Source: Xiphias gladius
Lineage: Eukaryota > Chordata > Actinopteri > Istiophoriformes > Xiphiidae
Assembly: GCF_016859285.1 (NCBI RefSeq)
Contig: NW_024401805.1
Span: 43,501-107,500 of the forward strand
DNA length: 64,000 nt
Direction of reading: 5' to 3'
The position numbers and the translations under genes were made by a program. This document shows, one piece after another, positions 38,967 through 51,500 of the stretch. A model generated the notes under the pieces. That model ran no database searches, was not told the DNA's origin, and saw nothing but the letters and a program-made list of their open reading frames with translations. The first letter of the stretch is position 1. The number at the start of each line of letters is the position of its first letter.

Positions 38967-41900
38967 GGTAAACAAACTCATCGACTATCAAATATTCACT
39001 TCACTAACCTGATCCAGCCAGTCACCAATTATTTCGGACAGATGCTCAGCTAACAGGCTATTAGTATGCTAACAGCTAGCCGGCTTCTAGAGCTAACAGC
39101 AGCCGTAACGGCGGAGCTACGTCACCTGCAGCGTCACCATGGTTACCGTTACTTCGGTTTAACCCGAAACTAACCCGGGTATAATGAACCAGGTTTAAAT
39201 TGACAGGTTACGATTAGTAGTTATCTTCGGAGAGTCAGCCAATCAGAGCGCAGTGAGTAGCGGCAGCCAGTCAGAGTGCAGGAAGAGCTGAGCTGTGATT
39301 GGTCAGAGCGGCAAGAGTAGAATCAATAAACAAATAAACAACTTCTTATTTAAAGACGTTTTAATTATTTAAACTTTTGTCAAAAAAAAAAACGTTCTTA
39401 TGTGAAAAATATAAAGTTTATAGCAGAACCAGGAGAAAACCAACTTCAGTTTTTAAATAAAATTAAAAACCTTTAATCTGCCTTTCCATTTGGCTCTTTA
39501 AATATTATATTTGTTCTTTATAAACAATAAAACTGTTCACATGAAAAAGGATAACAGCTAAAAACATGAATTCGTTAATCATTCCATCGACAGATAATCG
39601 ATCTATTTTTTTTCAATCACTGATTAACTGTTAGGTGATTTTTCTTTTTTAAAATTGAAGCTTACAGCTCTGGATGTGAGGATTTTCTTTTTTTCTTTGT
39701 CATAAATCACATTAAGGCTGATTTATGCTCATCGTTAGATACGTTTACGAATACGGAAAGAGCCTTCTGTCCGTTCTGTGTTCATTTCGTCCATATTTGT
39801 GAACGTGTTGCACCTGAATGCTTACAGATACAGAAGAAACGGAGCAGTGGCACCGGAAAAGGGGCGGCAGTGTAGCCAATAGTTCAAGTGAGACACAACC
39901 ATAGGACACGACGAAAATGATTTTTAAAAGTCAGATTGTAATGCTGCCTCCGCTTTTGAGTCTTTAAGATGTACGTTATCGTGACCTTCTCCACCATCGC
40001 CATGTTTGTTTTTGTCCGAAACTTTTGACTCTGAGCTGCCGTCTAGTGGATGTATTGCTTAACATCCATGCCAACGTAAAGTACGCATGGAAGTATGTGG
40101 GCAGTGACTGTTAAATCGTTTGAAATGGACCTATTTTCGTACATCAAGGGATCATAAATGAGCCCTTAAACTGAATACTTGAACTGTTGGTCGTCGTCTA
40201 AATCCATCCGAGCACTTTCCTGTGTTTTCTGACATTTTATAGACAAACCATTCATTAGGTAATGGAGAAAATGATCAGCAAATTAATTGACAAATTGTAA
40301 CTTGCATCTCTAGTTAAGACCTCAATCCGACTTTTTTGCGTTTGTTTTAACCCTTATGGTGTTTTTTTTTCTTTATTATATCGTGAAAATGTATGTTTCT
40401 TTTTCTTTGCAGTAAAACACAGCAGCGTCTCTGTGGATCAGACGTTAAGACACCAACCACGTTTTAAATTTAAATGTTTAAAATTTAACTTGTTGATTTC
40501 TGCAGAAACTGTTTTCAGTCATATTAGGCTGATGTAGAAATCTATAATTACTATATGGAACCCTATACATGGAAGTCTGTTATCAGATCTGTTCTCATGC
40601 TATATCATGTTAACCCTATATATGGACAATCTATAATTATAATAAAGTACAGTTTGAACACAGAGTTTGATGTTTCTGTTTGCAGCAGCCAACAGCCTGT
40701 AGCTGTTATTTCACCTGTCTCCCTTGTCAGGCTCATGGACTCTCCACCCAAAACTCTCAACTGGTTACCGTTGGTTACTGCATGGAGCGCTCTGATTGGA
40801 TGGAATCTTCACTGACTGCATTGCCTCCAGGGGAAATGGTCGTTGTATTTATCTGTAAGTGATTTGACTTCCAAAAAACATCATGTTCTATTACTGATTT
40901 CAGATCAGGTATGTTTTTATGGAAAATATATTCTGTCATTTCAGATTTGTCATAGTTTTCCTCACTTATGTTGGTACTTAAGAATTTATTTTGCATTAAT
41001 GTTTTAGTAGATGCAAACTTACAACATATACATACAAGCAGATGACAAATTAAAAGAAAAACATGAATAACTAAAGCACCATCGTGCATGTCCGGGGTGC
41101 TAGCAGGATGCCAGTTGATGCAGCTGTGCACTCACACAACCACTGGTCACTGCGCGAACGAGTAAGATGTTATTTCCTGTGTGGAATGCATGGTGGTGGA
41201 CATGACATATAACACTGTGTATCACTTCCTGCGTCCAGTATGTTGCACTAGAGAACACGCACCAAACATGCATTATATTGTTGTATATCAAGTGTAGACA
41301 AGATCATGAAACATTTATGTAAATAAAATAATGATTTAACAAACTTTAAATCAGTTGTAGATTTAATCATCTAAAAATAAAGTCAACTACGGTTTTATTT
41401 TAACAATTTACATTTCTGTGGTGGTGGGTCCTCACATGTCAAGTCAACAGAGGCCTATGTTTGAAATAAATATGGTGTGTTTGATACCTTAATATAGTTT
41501 GGTTCAAGGTACCAACTCCATATTTTGTGCATTTACTAATTAAAATATTCTCTTTCCAGTGGTGTGATTGTTTTAGGGTAGACTTTGTCATAAATGGGAA
41601 ATATGCACTTGAAATATCAGTGCAAAATCTTTTTTGAATTTTTTTTTTTTGATGCTCATAAATCAGAAATGTATATTTCTTTCAGACATGCACCTAGTTG
41701 CTAAGAAAGTACGATAACATGAGTATTATATATAAAAGTTTAAAAGATCTGATGTTCAGTGTGAAGCTATAGTGGGCTCCAAAGCACGAGAGAAGTTTTT
41801 TAATATAGCTTTCAGCAAGGCATAACTGTAGGCCAGCAATTATGCAACTATAGGCAAATCATTTTAGAAGTTAAAGACAGCTAATAGTGTAGAACAATCC

Positions 41901-42384
41901 CTGAAAATTTCAAGCATGTAGGATTTAATAGTTCAAAAGTAATGACTTATGGAACTCAAGAAGATACGAGCCAAAAATTTTGCACACTAGTTGTTGGGTA
42001 CAGTGACATTATTTACATAAAGTGAATCTGTTGACTGGACATGGAATTACCCAGGTGTGTTTCAGGTCTGCTCAAGAAAAAAGCAGAAGAAATCTGCTTA
42101 AAAAATAAAATAAAATAGTGCAGTAAGATATTGATCTCAGGCTATTCACTATATATCCATTACATTTGTAAATCACCTTTAACAACACACTTTCTTAAAC
42201 ATGAATCCTCCATGTTTGTGTGGTTTTTCTGTTTTATTTTTCAGAGTCAGAAAAATCTGAATTTATCAGTGGAAATTCTGTTCACAAATCACAAACTGGT
42301 GATTATAATAAACACAGTGTGTGTAAACCTGATGGAGCTGGAGTTAAATAATAATAAGTGATATAATCTTTATGAGTGTTTCAG
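38967..42384. other. Presumed first intron / 5' region of zdbf2
   Basis: About 3.4 kb with a Harbinger-type MITE (39715-40165) and otherwise AT-rich sequence. Possible additional 5' exons (for example after TTTGCAG at 40685) cannot be confirmed. Confidence 0.4.
39715..40165. mobile_element. PIF/Harbinger-like MITE with TTA target duplication
   Basis: The left end AGGCTGATTTATG (39715-39727) and right end CATAAATGAGCCC (40153-40165) are inverted copies with one or two differences. Each is flanked by TTA (39712-39714 and 40166-40168), the target-site duplication typical of Harbinger elements. It is 451 bp with no transposase. Confidence 0.75.
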
Positions 42385-42403
42385 GTCTCCAGTCAGCAGC
42401 AGG

Positions 42404-45400
42404 ATGTCAGACTCCTCTGATGAAGGTAAAAACTCAAAGCACACAAGTTTTATTTATTTTATATTTCATTCACTGATTATATTATGTGTGTGTCTTCCAT
42501 GTGTATATTTAGCAGATGACCAGAGAAAAGCGGGGTCCACCAGCAGGTGAGTCTACCTGTCCATTATCCTCATTATTGGTCAGGGATTTTAGAAACACAG
42601 GTCAAGACTCCAGATTCCTCCATCAACCAAACTCTGTTCAATTTTCTCAGTATTAAAAAAAAAAAAAAAAAAAAAGCCACTTCAAGCTTCATATTCTATT
42701 TGTGTTTTCTATAATTTTAAATAATAATTTTATATATTTTTAAATCTTTGCATGATGTTCGGGTATCAGGTATTTCTGTTGGAAAATACTAAATAGAAAT
42801 ATTTTTATAGAACTTTTAGAAAATTAAAAATGTTGCCTCAGAGTCTTGGCTGTTCAGATTTCTGCTCTTTTTCCTGACGGTAGCAAACGGTCCAGAAGTT
42901 TAGTAGCTAAGCTAACAACAGGCTTACTGGTGACTGGATGACTGGTTTGTAGTTTGTGATAAACACCAACCTCAGACAGGTGTTCTCTGTATCCAGGTGA
43001 GTTCTTGCTGTGGTCGTCTTCTCGAAGTTTGACTTTGTTCTGAGTTTGTAAAAGCTGCTGCTCCACACCACCTGAGTTCACAGCTGTTTTATATTATAGT
43101 GAGGACCATCATCAGACCTGTGTTCCTGCCTCCTGCTGGTCTGGAGGGAAAATGTCCAACACACAATGCTGAATTCATTAAAAATCCTGATTCCTTCAGT
43201 CACCAAAGCTCTAAGATCCAGACTTAACATTTTAAAACGTTTGACACTGAGTGGACTCACTGCTGCACCTGCAGCACGCTTGCACTGTACACTCAGGTGT
43301 TGATGTATTAAAATCCAAATCTCCCAGTACACAGTTTGAGTTTACACTGATTTTTCACTCTATATAAACTTTTAATATTGATTATTGATCAGTGACAGAT
43401 TAAAGATGTTCTCTGTGACTGACAGGATGTGGGCAGAGTCTCAGCCAGGTCCATCCAGGTGTCAGCCCAGCAGACAGGGTTACTGTGGATACTGCAGAGT
43501 CCTCTACAACAACCTGGACCAGGTACAAAACACACATACACCTGAGTCTGACTCATACGAACTATGATCCTTAGTCATGTGACCTGAACTGTCCAATCAG
43601 AATCAGTGACACGTTAACATCATCCTATTTGTGCCTCAGCATCTGTCCAGTCTCAGACACCTGGATTCAGTCGGGGCATCCTCCAGAGGCTCCAGCACCC
43701 TCTCCTCTGCCCGCAGCAGCCGGGCCAAACTAACCCTGCTGGAGCGCTTCCTGCAGGACGTCCTGCAGCACCACCCACACCGCTACAACGACCCCAGGTA
43801 ACCTAAAACAAACGCACCCTACCTCTGCAACGGCCCCAGGTAACTAAAACAAACGCACCGCTACTATAACTGAAACAAACACCCCTGTCCTGTTGGTCCA
43901 CATAAACCTGCATGTGTGTCTCCGTCAGGCCATCCCACGCTGACCTCCCATCAGTCTCCGCCCCTCCGTTGCCAAGGGCGGAGCTTGATGAACTACGTTT
44001 CTCTGACGAGGACAACCAGTCGCTGGGTACCAGAGAACACCTACCCAGCTCTGACAACGCATCCTGTCAGCCAGCCAATCAGCAGGAAGGCGACAGCACC
44101 CGCAGCCAATCAGGAGAGGGAGTCACAGAGGGGCCCATTCGGGATAGGCTGTCTGCATCAATCAGAGGGCGGGAGGACATAGGGCCTGCCCCCACAGGAC
44201 ATACACACTCACCACAACCCCAAGCCCCACCCCCGCAGTCTAAGGCCCCGCCCTCTGTTCATAGGAAAGCCCACAGGAAGACCAACAGGAGGAAAACCAG
44301 CGAGTCCTCATCCTCCTCATCTCCCCCCAGAGGCCCAGGCCAGGGAACGGGGAGAGGACCGGGGCCAGGGCCCAAAGACCTGAAGCCCTGGCTGAGCTGG
44401 CAGAAGGAGAGGAGGGATGCTCACAAAGAGGAGGCGTTCTCCTCGGACCATAGCGACCCCGTGGAACAGACCATCATGGAGGTTTGTCCCCATTAGAGTC
44501 GGTGTTTGTGTCTAACTTCAGCTGGTCACACAAATTGTCATCATGTTCCTACAAACCTTTTTCTTGTTCACAGGACTGATCTAGTTCACAGATGTTAAGA
44601 TATTAAAATGATTTGTTAGAAGAATCTGTGTGAACGTAAATCTGAAGAAAGAATGTGCAGCAGATTAAAGTAAATCGGATGTTTCATGTGTGTGTTGGAC
44701 CTCAGGTGATCCAGATGTGCTGTTATGGTGTCAATTCCACTCCCTGCCAGCAGGAGGAGGCCGAGAGCTTCCACTTCAGCCTTCCTGTCTCCACAGAAAC
44801 ACAGAGCGATGACTGGGACTCACCTGTGCAGGTACCTGTCAGACAGCTGGAGGAGGTTACAGATTGGGGTTGATACAGTTTTTCACCTCAGCCAAGGACG
44901 TTATGCGATTGCCCGTGTCTGTCTGGCGATTTGTTTATTTGTCAGCAGGATTATGCAAAAACCACTGAACCGATTTGCACCATACCTGGTAGAGGGATGG
45001 GGCATGGGCCATGGAAGAACCCATTAAAGTTTGAGGCAGATCCGGATGATTTTTTCCTCTGAAGTCTGATGTTTGACATTGAGCTTGGCAGAGGTCTGTG
45101 CTCTACTGAGCACATATTCTAGTTTTAGTTGTAATTTTTCTCTGCAGGTGGTGTTACAGCGAGCTCAGGCACTCAGGGACCAGAAGCCCGCACCCACACC
45201 TTTCCAGGTGAATTTGGCAGAGGGACGGGACCTGGGCCAACTGATGGACGTTCAGGTGGACCTGGAAGACCAGGTGTACTCATACCAACTCGACTCCACC
45301 CTCCTCAGGCGTAAAGCAGTGGGCGGGGCCAGGCAGGAGCAGGGCTTCTGGACTCTGCCCATAGAGCAGGTCCTGCCGGCCCCCGCATACATCCCAGAAT

Positions 45401-47386
45401 CCTTTAGGGGGAAGACCTGGGCCCAGATTGAACAGGAGGACGAGGAGAAGGTGGACAAACTGGTCCGGCAGTTCAGACGGGGGAGATTCCTCTGCTACTT
45501 CGATAGTGAGTCTCTGGCCAGGTAATATCAGTCGCATACACGCTGATATATAGAATTATATATACAGTTACACTTGACATATACTGTAATATATACACTC
45601 ATAACATAATTACAGTAATTATACCAGATTTTATAACATATACTTAAATAATAACCTGTACTATTACTAAACAGTATGGTCTAAAAAGTAACATGCACTT
45701 AAATATACATGTACAGCATGTATAACAAGTATAAGAAGTAGTGAGTATAATATTAGTTGACATATAGTGAGACATTCGCTTTTATGTTTATATACTTTAA
45801 TACATCATCTAACTTACTGAATTCCCATTTACTTGTAAACATATTAACATACACTGTATAGTCTGACATTCTATAACATAGCCTTTGTTACAAATATATA
45901 TTATTATTCAGATACTTGAATATTAATTTACTGGAACACAGTCTAAAATACACTTGAGTATGAACATGTAAGGTGTGGACTAACATATCCTGTAATACAT
46001 AACTAAATATCACTTTCATATGTACCTCTATTATCAAATATGGTCTCAGACTTTTGGACCCCACTGTATATTGTAATATACTGTTATTTTAAAACATTTA
46101 ATCATACATACCCTAATATATAGTATAAATTTACTTTACTCTAATATATATTTATACATTTTAATGTAACAGTCTTTTATTTAAAATTTTACTGAGTTTT
46201 TGTGTTTCTGATGATGTCATCGCTGTCAGGTACGGTAGGAGGAGCCAAAACAAGAAGGGGCTTGGCGAGAACAAAGAGGCAGAGCCAAACACTAGTGTCT
46301 TGCCCTTATTGGACCGTGATGACGAGGACTCTCTGTATGAGAGGAGGAGGAGGAGGAGGAGGAGGAAGACTCGGGGCTTCAGAGTGGCATCCAGGTGTCA
46401 GGTGAGCCAGACAGAGAGTTTTCAGTTTTGAATTGTAAGACAAACATCTCACCTGTTTTTTTTTTCCCCAGGTGGTTAAAGTGAGTCACAGCACTCAGAC
46501 CGTTCAATTGGTTGTCCCAGCTGTCCGTCAGCCAGCTCCTGAGACCCTGCCCACCAGTGTCCCTGCCCCCAATCAGGATGCAGCAGAGAGGACACCTGAG
46601 TTGCAGACATGGCGCTGCCTTCCTCTGTCGTACTCCAACATCATCACACCTGTGCAGCCTCGCACCTCTCTGGTCTACTTACTCTGTTCCTCCTCAGGCC
46701 CCGCCCCTGCCTGCACACCTGCATCAGGCTCCGTCCCCAAACGTTGCAGGAAGAAGAGGCGTCCGCTAGACCTGCAGGGGTTAAAGGTCAAATACAAACG
46801 GCTTCCTGTCAGATTCTACGACCCCGGCACCAACCGCATCCTGAAGAACCCACCCAAAGGCTTCTTGTGGCGCAGAAGTCCTGGCCCCTCAGGCCCACCG
46901 CCGCCCTGCGTCCGTCAACTGTTTCGAAGCCTGAGTCCAGACTTGAACACCGACAGAGCGCCGGGGGAGGGGGCTGCAGGGTCCTCTAGAGTCAAAGGTC
47001 AAACGTCAGCAGACACCCCCTTTAGCCAAAACAACAAATTCCTCCTGAGCACGCTCAGTAGGGACTCGGCACAGGCCGATACACAGGACGCAGCCAGGAG
47101 GCGGGGCAGAACGTCTAAAACCCCGCCCCCCCCACCTCACAGCCGGTCAGAGCGTGGGAGAAGAGTGAGGAAGGAGAGGACATGCCCCCCACCCTCAAAG
47201 AGAAGAACAAGGGCACAGGCCATGCCCCTGCAGCCCAGGAGAGAAGGTCTACGACGCACAGGACCCAGCAGGAATGTCACCGGCTCCAGAGGCCCTGCCG
47301 TCCTGACCCCCACCCCACATCACTCCCCGTCACCCCGCCGGGGAAGGGCTCGGAGGGGGCGGACCTGCGAGAGAGGTCGAAGGTAG
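42404..47386 (+). CDS. zdbf2: Zdbf2, zinc finger DBF-type containing 2, nine coding exons
   Basis: The function is poorly known; the mammalian gene is imprinted. Exons: 42404-42425, 42513-42546, 43426-43522, 43640-43797, 43929-44481, 44706-44831, 45148-45521, 46230-46401, 46472-47386; 816 residues, much shorter than mammalian ZDBF2 (over 2000). The DBF4-type zinc finger is at about residues 36-60 (RQGYCGYCRVLYNNLDQHLS, then RHLD), with two Cys and two His, followed by LLERFLQDVLQHHPHRYNDP, which matches the human N-terminus. The C-terminal conserved block is GKTWAQIEQEDEEKVDKLVR, RRGRFLCYFDSESLARYG. The middle is disordered and Ser/Pro/Arg-rich, and exon 8 encodes eight Arg from (AGG)8. The first coding exon gives MSDSSDE. 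Exon 2 has a tandem acceptor. The neighbours eef1b2 and dytn match human 2q33. Confidence 0.9.
42655..42676. repeat. Poly(A) tract
   Basis: A run of A in zdbf2 intron 2. Confidence 0.9.
44870..45120 (+). mobile_element. Truncated interspersed repeat in zdbf2 intron
   Basis: Contains CAGCAGGATTATGCAAAAAC, GAGGGATGGGGCATGGGCCA and ends GGCAGAGGTCTGTGCTCTAC then GAGCACATATTCTAGTTTTA, a repeat that I know from many vertebrate and other genomes. It has no coding capacity here. Confidence 0.7.
45540..46190. repeat. ATATAC/ACTGTAATATA-rich degenerate repeat in zdbf2 intron 7
   Basis: AT-rich intron built of loosely repeated ATATACTGTA-like words. Confidence 0.55.
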
Positions 47387-48536
47387 CGAACACCTGAACA
47401 AGAAGCGGGACACCTGTCCATGTAGCAGCCTCATTTATAAACTGTAAAAATCAAGGATGCATTCACTTGTAGCATAAAACTCAGCACGTTAAATGATTTG
47501 TAAACATTGTTTCGACCATTGAACCTGATCGATTTGATTATGACTCAATAACATGCAGCAGGTTTCAACATCAGTTTATAAACGAGGCTGCCTTTCTGCT
47601 GATGCCAATGTTACGATGAAATCATCTAATCAAGCTGAAATGTCATTTTACATTTGTGTGTTAACGATGGAACAAAAGTAACATTTAAAAGAAAACTAAT
47701 CTCTTTTTTCTTGGTAGACAAAATTGAATTTAAAAAATATTAAAAATTTAATCCACTCATCATTTATGACACGTCTGTATGAGCTGAAGTTAAGACATAA
47801 TTATAATTTACAGTAAGAGTCCAGTGTGAAGTGACCGTTGTCTGATTTGGCAAAAATTCCACATTTTGAAACATGAAAATGAGCTTTAAAATTTTTAATT
47901 TTAAGTCTGTTGTATATAATAAAAATGAATTTCAAAATGTTTGTGTCGCAATGAAAATGATAATTGGATTTTAAGATTTTAATTTTAAGTTTTTCATGTA
48001 TCATGAAAATGAGAAAAAACACTTTACCATAGTGCGATTGTCATTAATATAAAAATGAAAACTGGATTTTAAAAATATTGAAGTATGAAAAAACCAAAAA
48101 ATGATTAGATTTTAAAATTTCAATCTTGTGATACGTCGTAAAAATACACAATACAAAATTGGATTTAAAATTTTAATTCTGTCATAAATCATGAGAATAA
48201 AAATGAAAGTTGGATTTTAGAATTTTATTTTTTTCAAAACTACATCCTGTGCACACAAATGGAAAATTAGACTTCAATTTCATTAATTGATTTTATAATA
48301 ATTTTGGCAGCTGTATGTTTCTATAACAGTAAACACAAATGGAAGTTGTGTGTGTCAGGTGTGATGGCCTCTCGTACCTGTTCTACAGGTGCTGATGTTG
48401 TTTCGTTAATATCAGACGATGTCTCTGTCTCATGTTGATATCAGAATTTTTTCTACCTTTACACTTAAGTTTATTTAATTATCAATAAGTTAATATTGAA
48501 TAAACAGTTTTTATAACCTGAATGTGACTGGCCTGG
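47387..48536. other. Convergent zdbf2-dytn intergenic region with AT-rich repeat
   Basis: From about 47860 to 48290 there is a degenerate repeat of roughly 50-60 bp with words ATGAAAAT, GGATTTTAAA and TTTTAATTTT. AATAAA for zdbf2 (plus) is at 48499-48504; TTTATT at 48470-48475 gives AATAAA for dytn (minus). The predicted 3' UTRs overlap. Confidence 0.6.
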
Positions 48537-51500
48537 TCAGTTTGTGTTTGTTCTGACCGCATCAACCAAGTGGTGTACCGAGTCTCCCACTTGGTCTGCA
48601 GCCTCCAGAAGCTCCGCCCTCTTCCTCTCACCTGGAGACAGAAAAATTAAAACCATCAAAATTAAATATTTTGCTGTATGGAGTCAGTTTGTTGTCTGAA
48701 ATCATTTAAATTAACAAATTAACACATGCAACCAGTTTAGATGATAAAGTTTTCAGTCAGGCAGGTGCGAGTTCACCTGACATTAAAAGGTGTTTCTGAC
48801 AGGTGAGTTTAACCCTGACAGAGCCACAGAGAGTCCCATCTGTCTCACCTGTCTGTCAAATTCAAAGACCGTTATTGGTGTGACCATAATAAGACCTAGT
48901 GTTGTCAAAGCTCTGTGTGCATGCTGATATTTCACCGTCGGAATATTTATTATTGAATCAGGGAAAGAAAAAACAGCTCCATATCTGTAAAAATCAACAA
49001 TTCAGAAAATGAAACTGTTGAACTACAAATAGTTTTTCATAATAAAAAACTGTATAAAAAATTAAAAAAAATTACGAAAATTACGAAAATTTAAAAAGTG
49101 AAAAGAAATGTCTCTTTCTCACCTGTCTGTATCTCACCTGTGTCTCTCTCTCTCCACCTGTCTGTCTCCATCACGGTCTTCAGTCTGTCTACTGTCTCCT
49201 GCAGCAGCTCCTCTGGACTACACATCCCATAATTATCCTCCTCTTCTCCAGACAGACAGGTCTCTTCTTCCTGTAGACATGCCGCCGCCGGTCCATCCTC
49301 TCGTCGTATTGGACGACAGAGACACCTGTCACCTGCAGACCCCTCCTCTTCCTCCTGACAGTGGATGTCATGTGATGGGGGCAAGCCCTGGTGGATTGTG
49401 GGAGACTGAGTTTGTAGTTTGTCCTCGCTCCACTCGTCCTTCATCAACACTTCATCCTCTTTATCCTCCTCAGGCTTGACCTCATCTCTCTCCGTGTCGA
49501 CGCTGTGTGGCGTGTTGTTGGCATGTTGTTGAGCCTCCATCTTGTTTAAAGCCTGAAGGAAACACGAACAACTGTCAGAAAATATCTGGTTCTCTGATAA
49601 AAACTGAAGGAGAAAAAGTCAACTACAACTCCCAAGGTGCATTACAGTAAAAAACAGCCAGTAACAGTAGTTCTTGTTCTAAACCTTTCTTCAGAGTGAA
49701 ATCTGATAAAACATCCAGCAGTTTGAAATCAGTTCACGTTATGATTAAAAGGTCAGTTTGGGATCAGGTCAGTGACCTCAGAAATAAAGTACTTTAACTA
49801 GACCTGAAAGCGGGTCTATCAGGGTCCGAGCACCAGACGAGTCCGAACAAAAGGCCTGACAACCTGAGGCAATCAGGAAGCCTAAAACTTTTATTTTGGA
49901 AGAAAATGTATTGCTCTCAATCTTCAATCAGACGTACTTTCTGGGAAAAAAAAAAAAAAAAAAACACACGACAAATCGATGCATTTTGTCCCAGTTTAGT
50001 TTCACAATACTTAGGAAAAACACATCCTCAACAAAAACAAAACATCAGCGCAAAAACAGTTTCAAAGTGGGAGGGGGTTTATCCTTCACAATGATGAGGA
50101 ATAAGATATGTATCACTAGAATAAAATATGTTGATATTTCTAATGCTGAAATATTTGGAAAACATCTTGGATTCAGAACCACTTTTAGATGAAATTTACT
50201 TCCAAAAAAACAAGAACAAAATAATTTAGTAGAGGATTCTTATCTCTGACTAGTTTCTTGTCCATAGCAACAGCAGCTGAGGCTGATGGGTACTGTGGTG
50301 TTCAGAACTGTCCACCAAACTGACAGAAAAAAAAAAAAATCAGGAACAAAGTTGAAACTAGACTTGGAAGCAGGTACGTAAGGGCACCTTACGTACCTTC
50401 ACTTTATGAACAGGACACTAGATGGCAGCACGAGGCCAGGGAAAGTTGTGTCATAAATTAAGTTTTAAAAAATTAAAATAAAAAAATAAAAAAACAACTT
50501 GACATATTTTCAGATTATCTCTTACACTGGTATCAAAATACTAAAGTATAAAATGGTTGTTCAAACTAATCTGGTGATAATTGTGTGCTTAAATACTGGG
50601 AAAATGTTTTGTTTGAGCTACAGAACCGCATTAGCTGAAATATAACAGAAGAATTGAACGACACAATTAATTAAAATGTGAGCAAAAACAATAGGGTTTC
50701 TACACAGATGGTATTGGATAACATATTATAATTCACACCGATGGTCAGAACCTAAACCTGTGATCTGGTTCAAAATTCCAAGGATGTAATAATAATACGC
50801 TGAGGAACATCGGTGACATTTAAAGTCACTGATGTTCGTCATTGATGGTCGCAGATGAAACCAATCAATGCGTAAACAGTTGAACATATAACAGAGAGAG
50901 TCCATTGCTGTCTCTCTAATCAGGGTCGGTATCCTTCGAAGGATGCGGTCTACGAGGGCTATGAGGCCGTGGCCTTCAAAATGAGACGATATGGCCTATG
51001 GAGGATTTCCCATTTATCCTTGGACGCCATGTTCTGTTTTTGAAAAGTGATTCCAGTGATTGATCGCCAGCGTGCAACGAATCTTGAGATAAGCCGGGCC
51101 GCGACGGAGCCACTGTATGAACCACTGGATCCTTCGTTGTCCGGGAAACGAAGGCCGCATTTCTCAGCCGCAGTTGAAGGATCCTTGGAAATGGGACGTC
51201 ATCAAGTGGCTTCATGTTCTCCTATTTTCACCGTCCTCACTTGTTATCTGACAGAAACGTCACCGGCCAGTGACATTTAAACTATAAAAAGACCTTTAGT
51301 GTGACTCCAGCCTCCTGCCGAGGATCACAAATTCACTTTTATCATCAAACTCCTGCTTTATTTACAGTGAACATCACAGCCTGGATACGACACCACCAAC
51401 AACAAGACTGTCAGAGCTGCTCAGGTGTCCCCTGCCCAGTCAGGTGACCCGTGAGTGTTTATTTACCTGTGTGAGCATACCCTGCAGACGGACGTTGTGT

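Noticed and set aside
40775-41131. 118-codon minus-strand ORF
   Set aside because: AT-rich, no recognised domain, no splice context; probably chance.
46512-46989. Overlapping ORFs in other frames of the last zdbf2 exon
   Set aside because: They are shadows of the GC-rich, disordered Zdbf2 coding frame.
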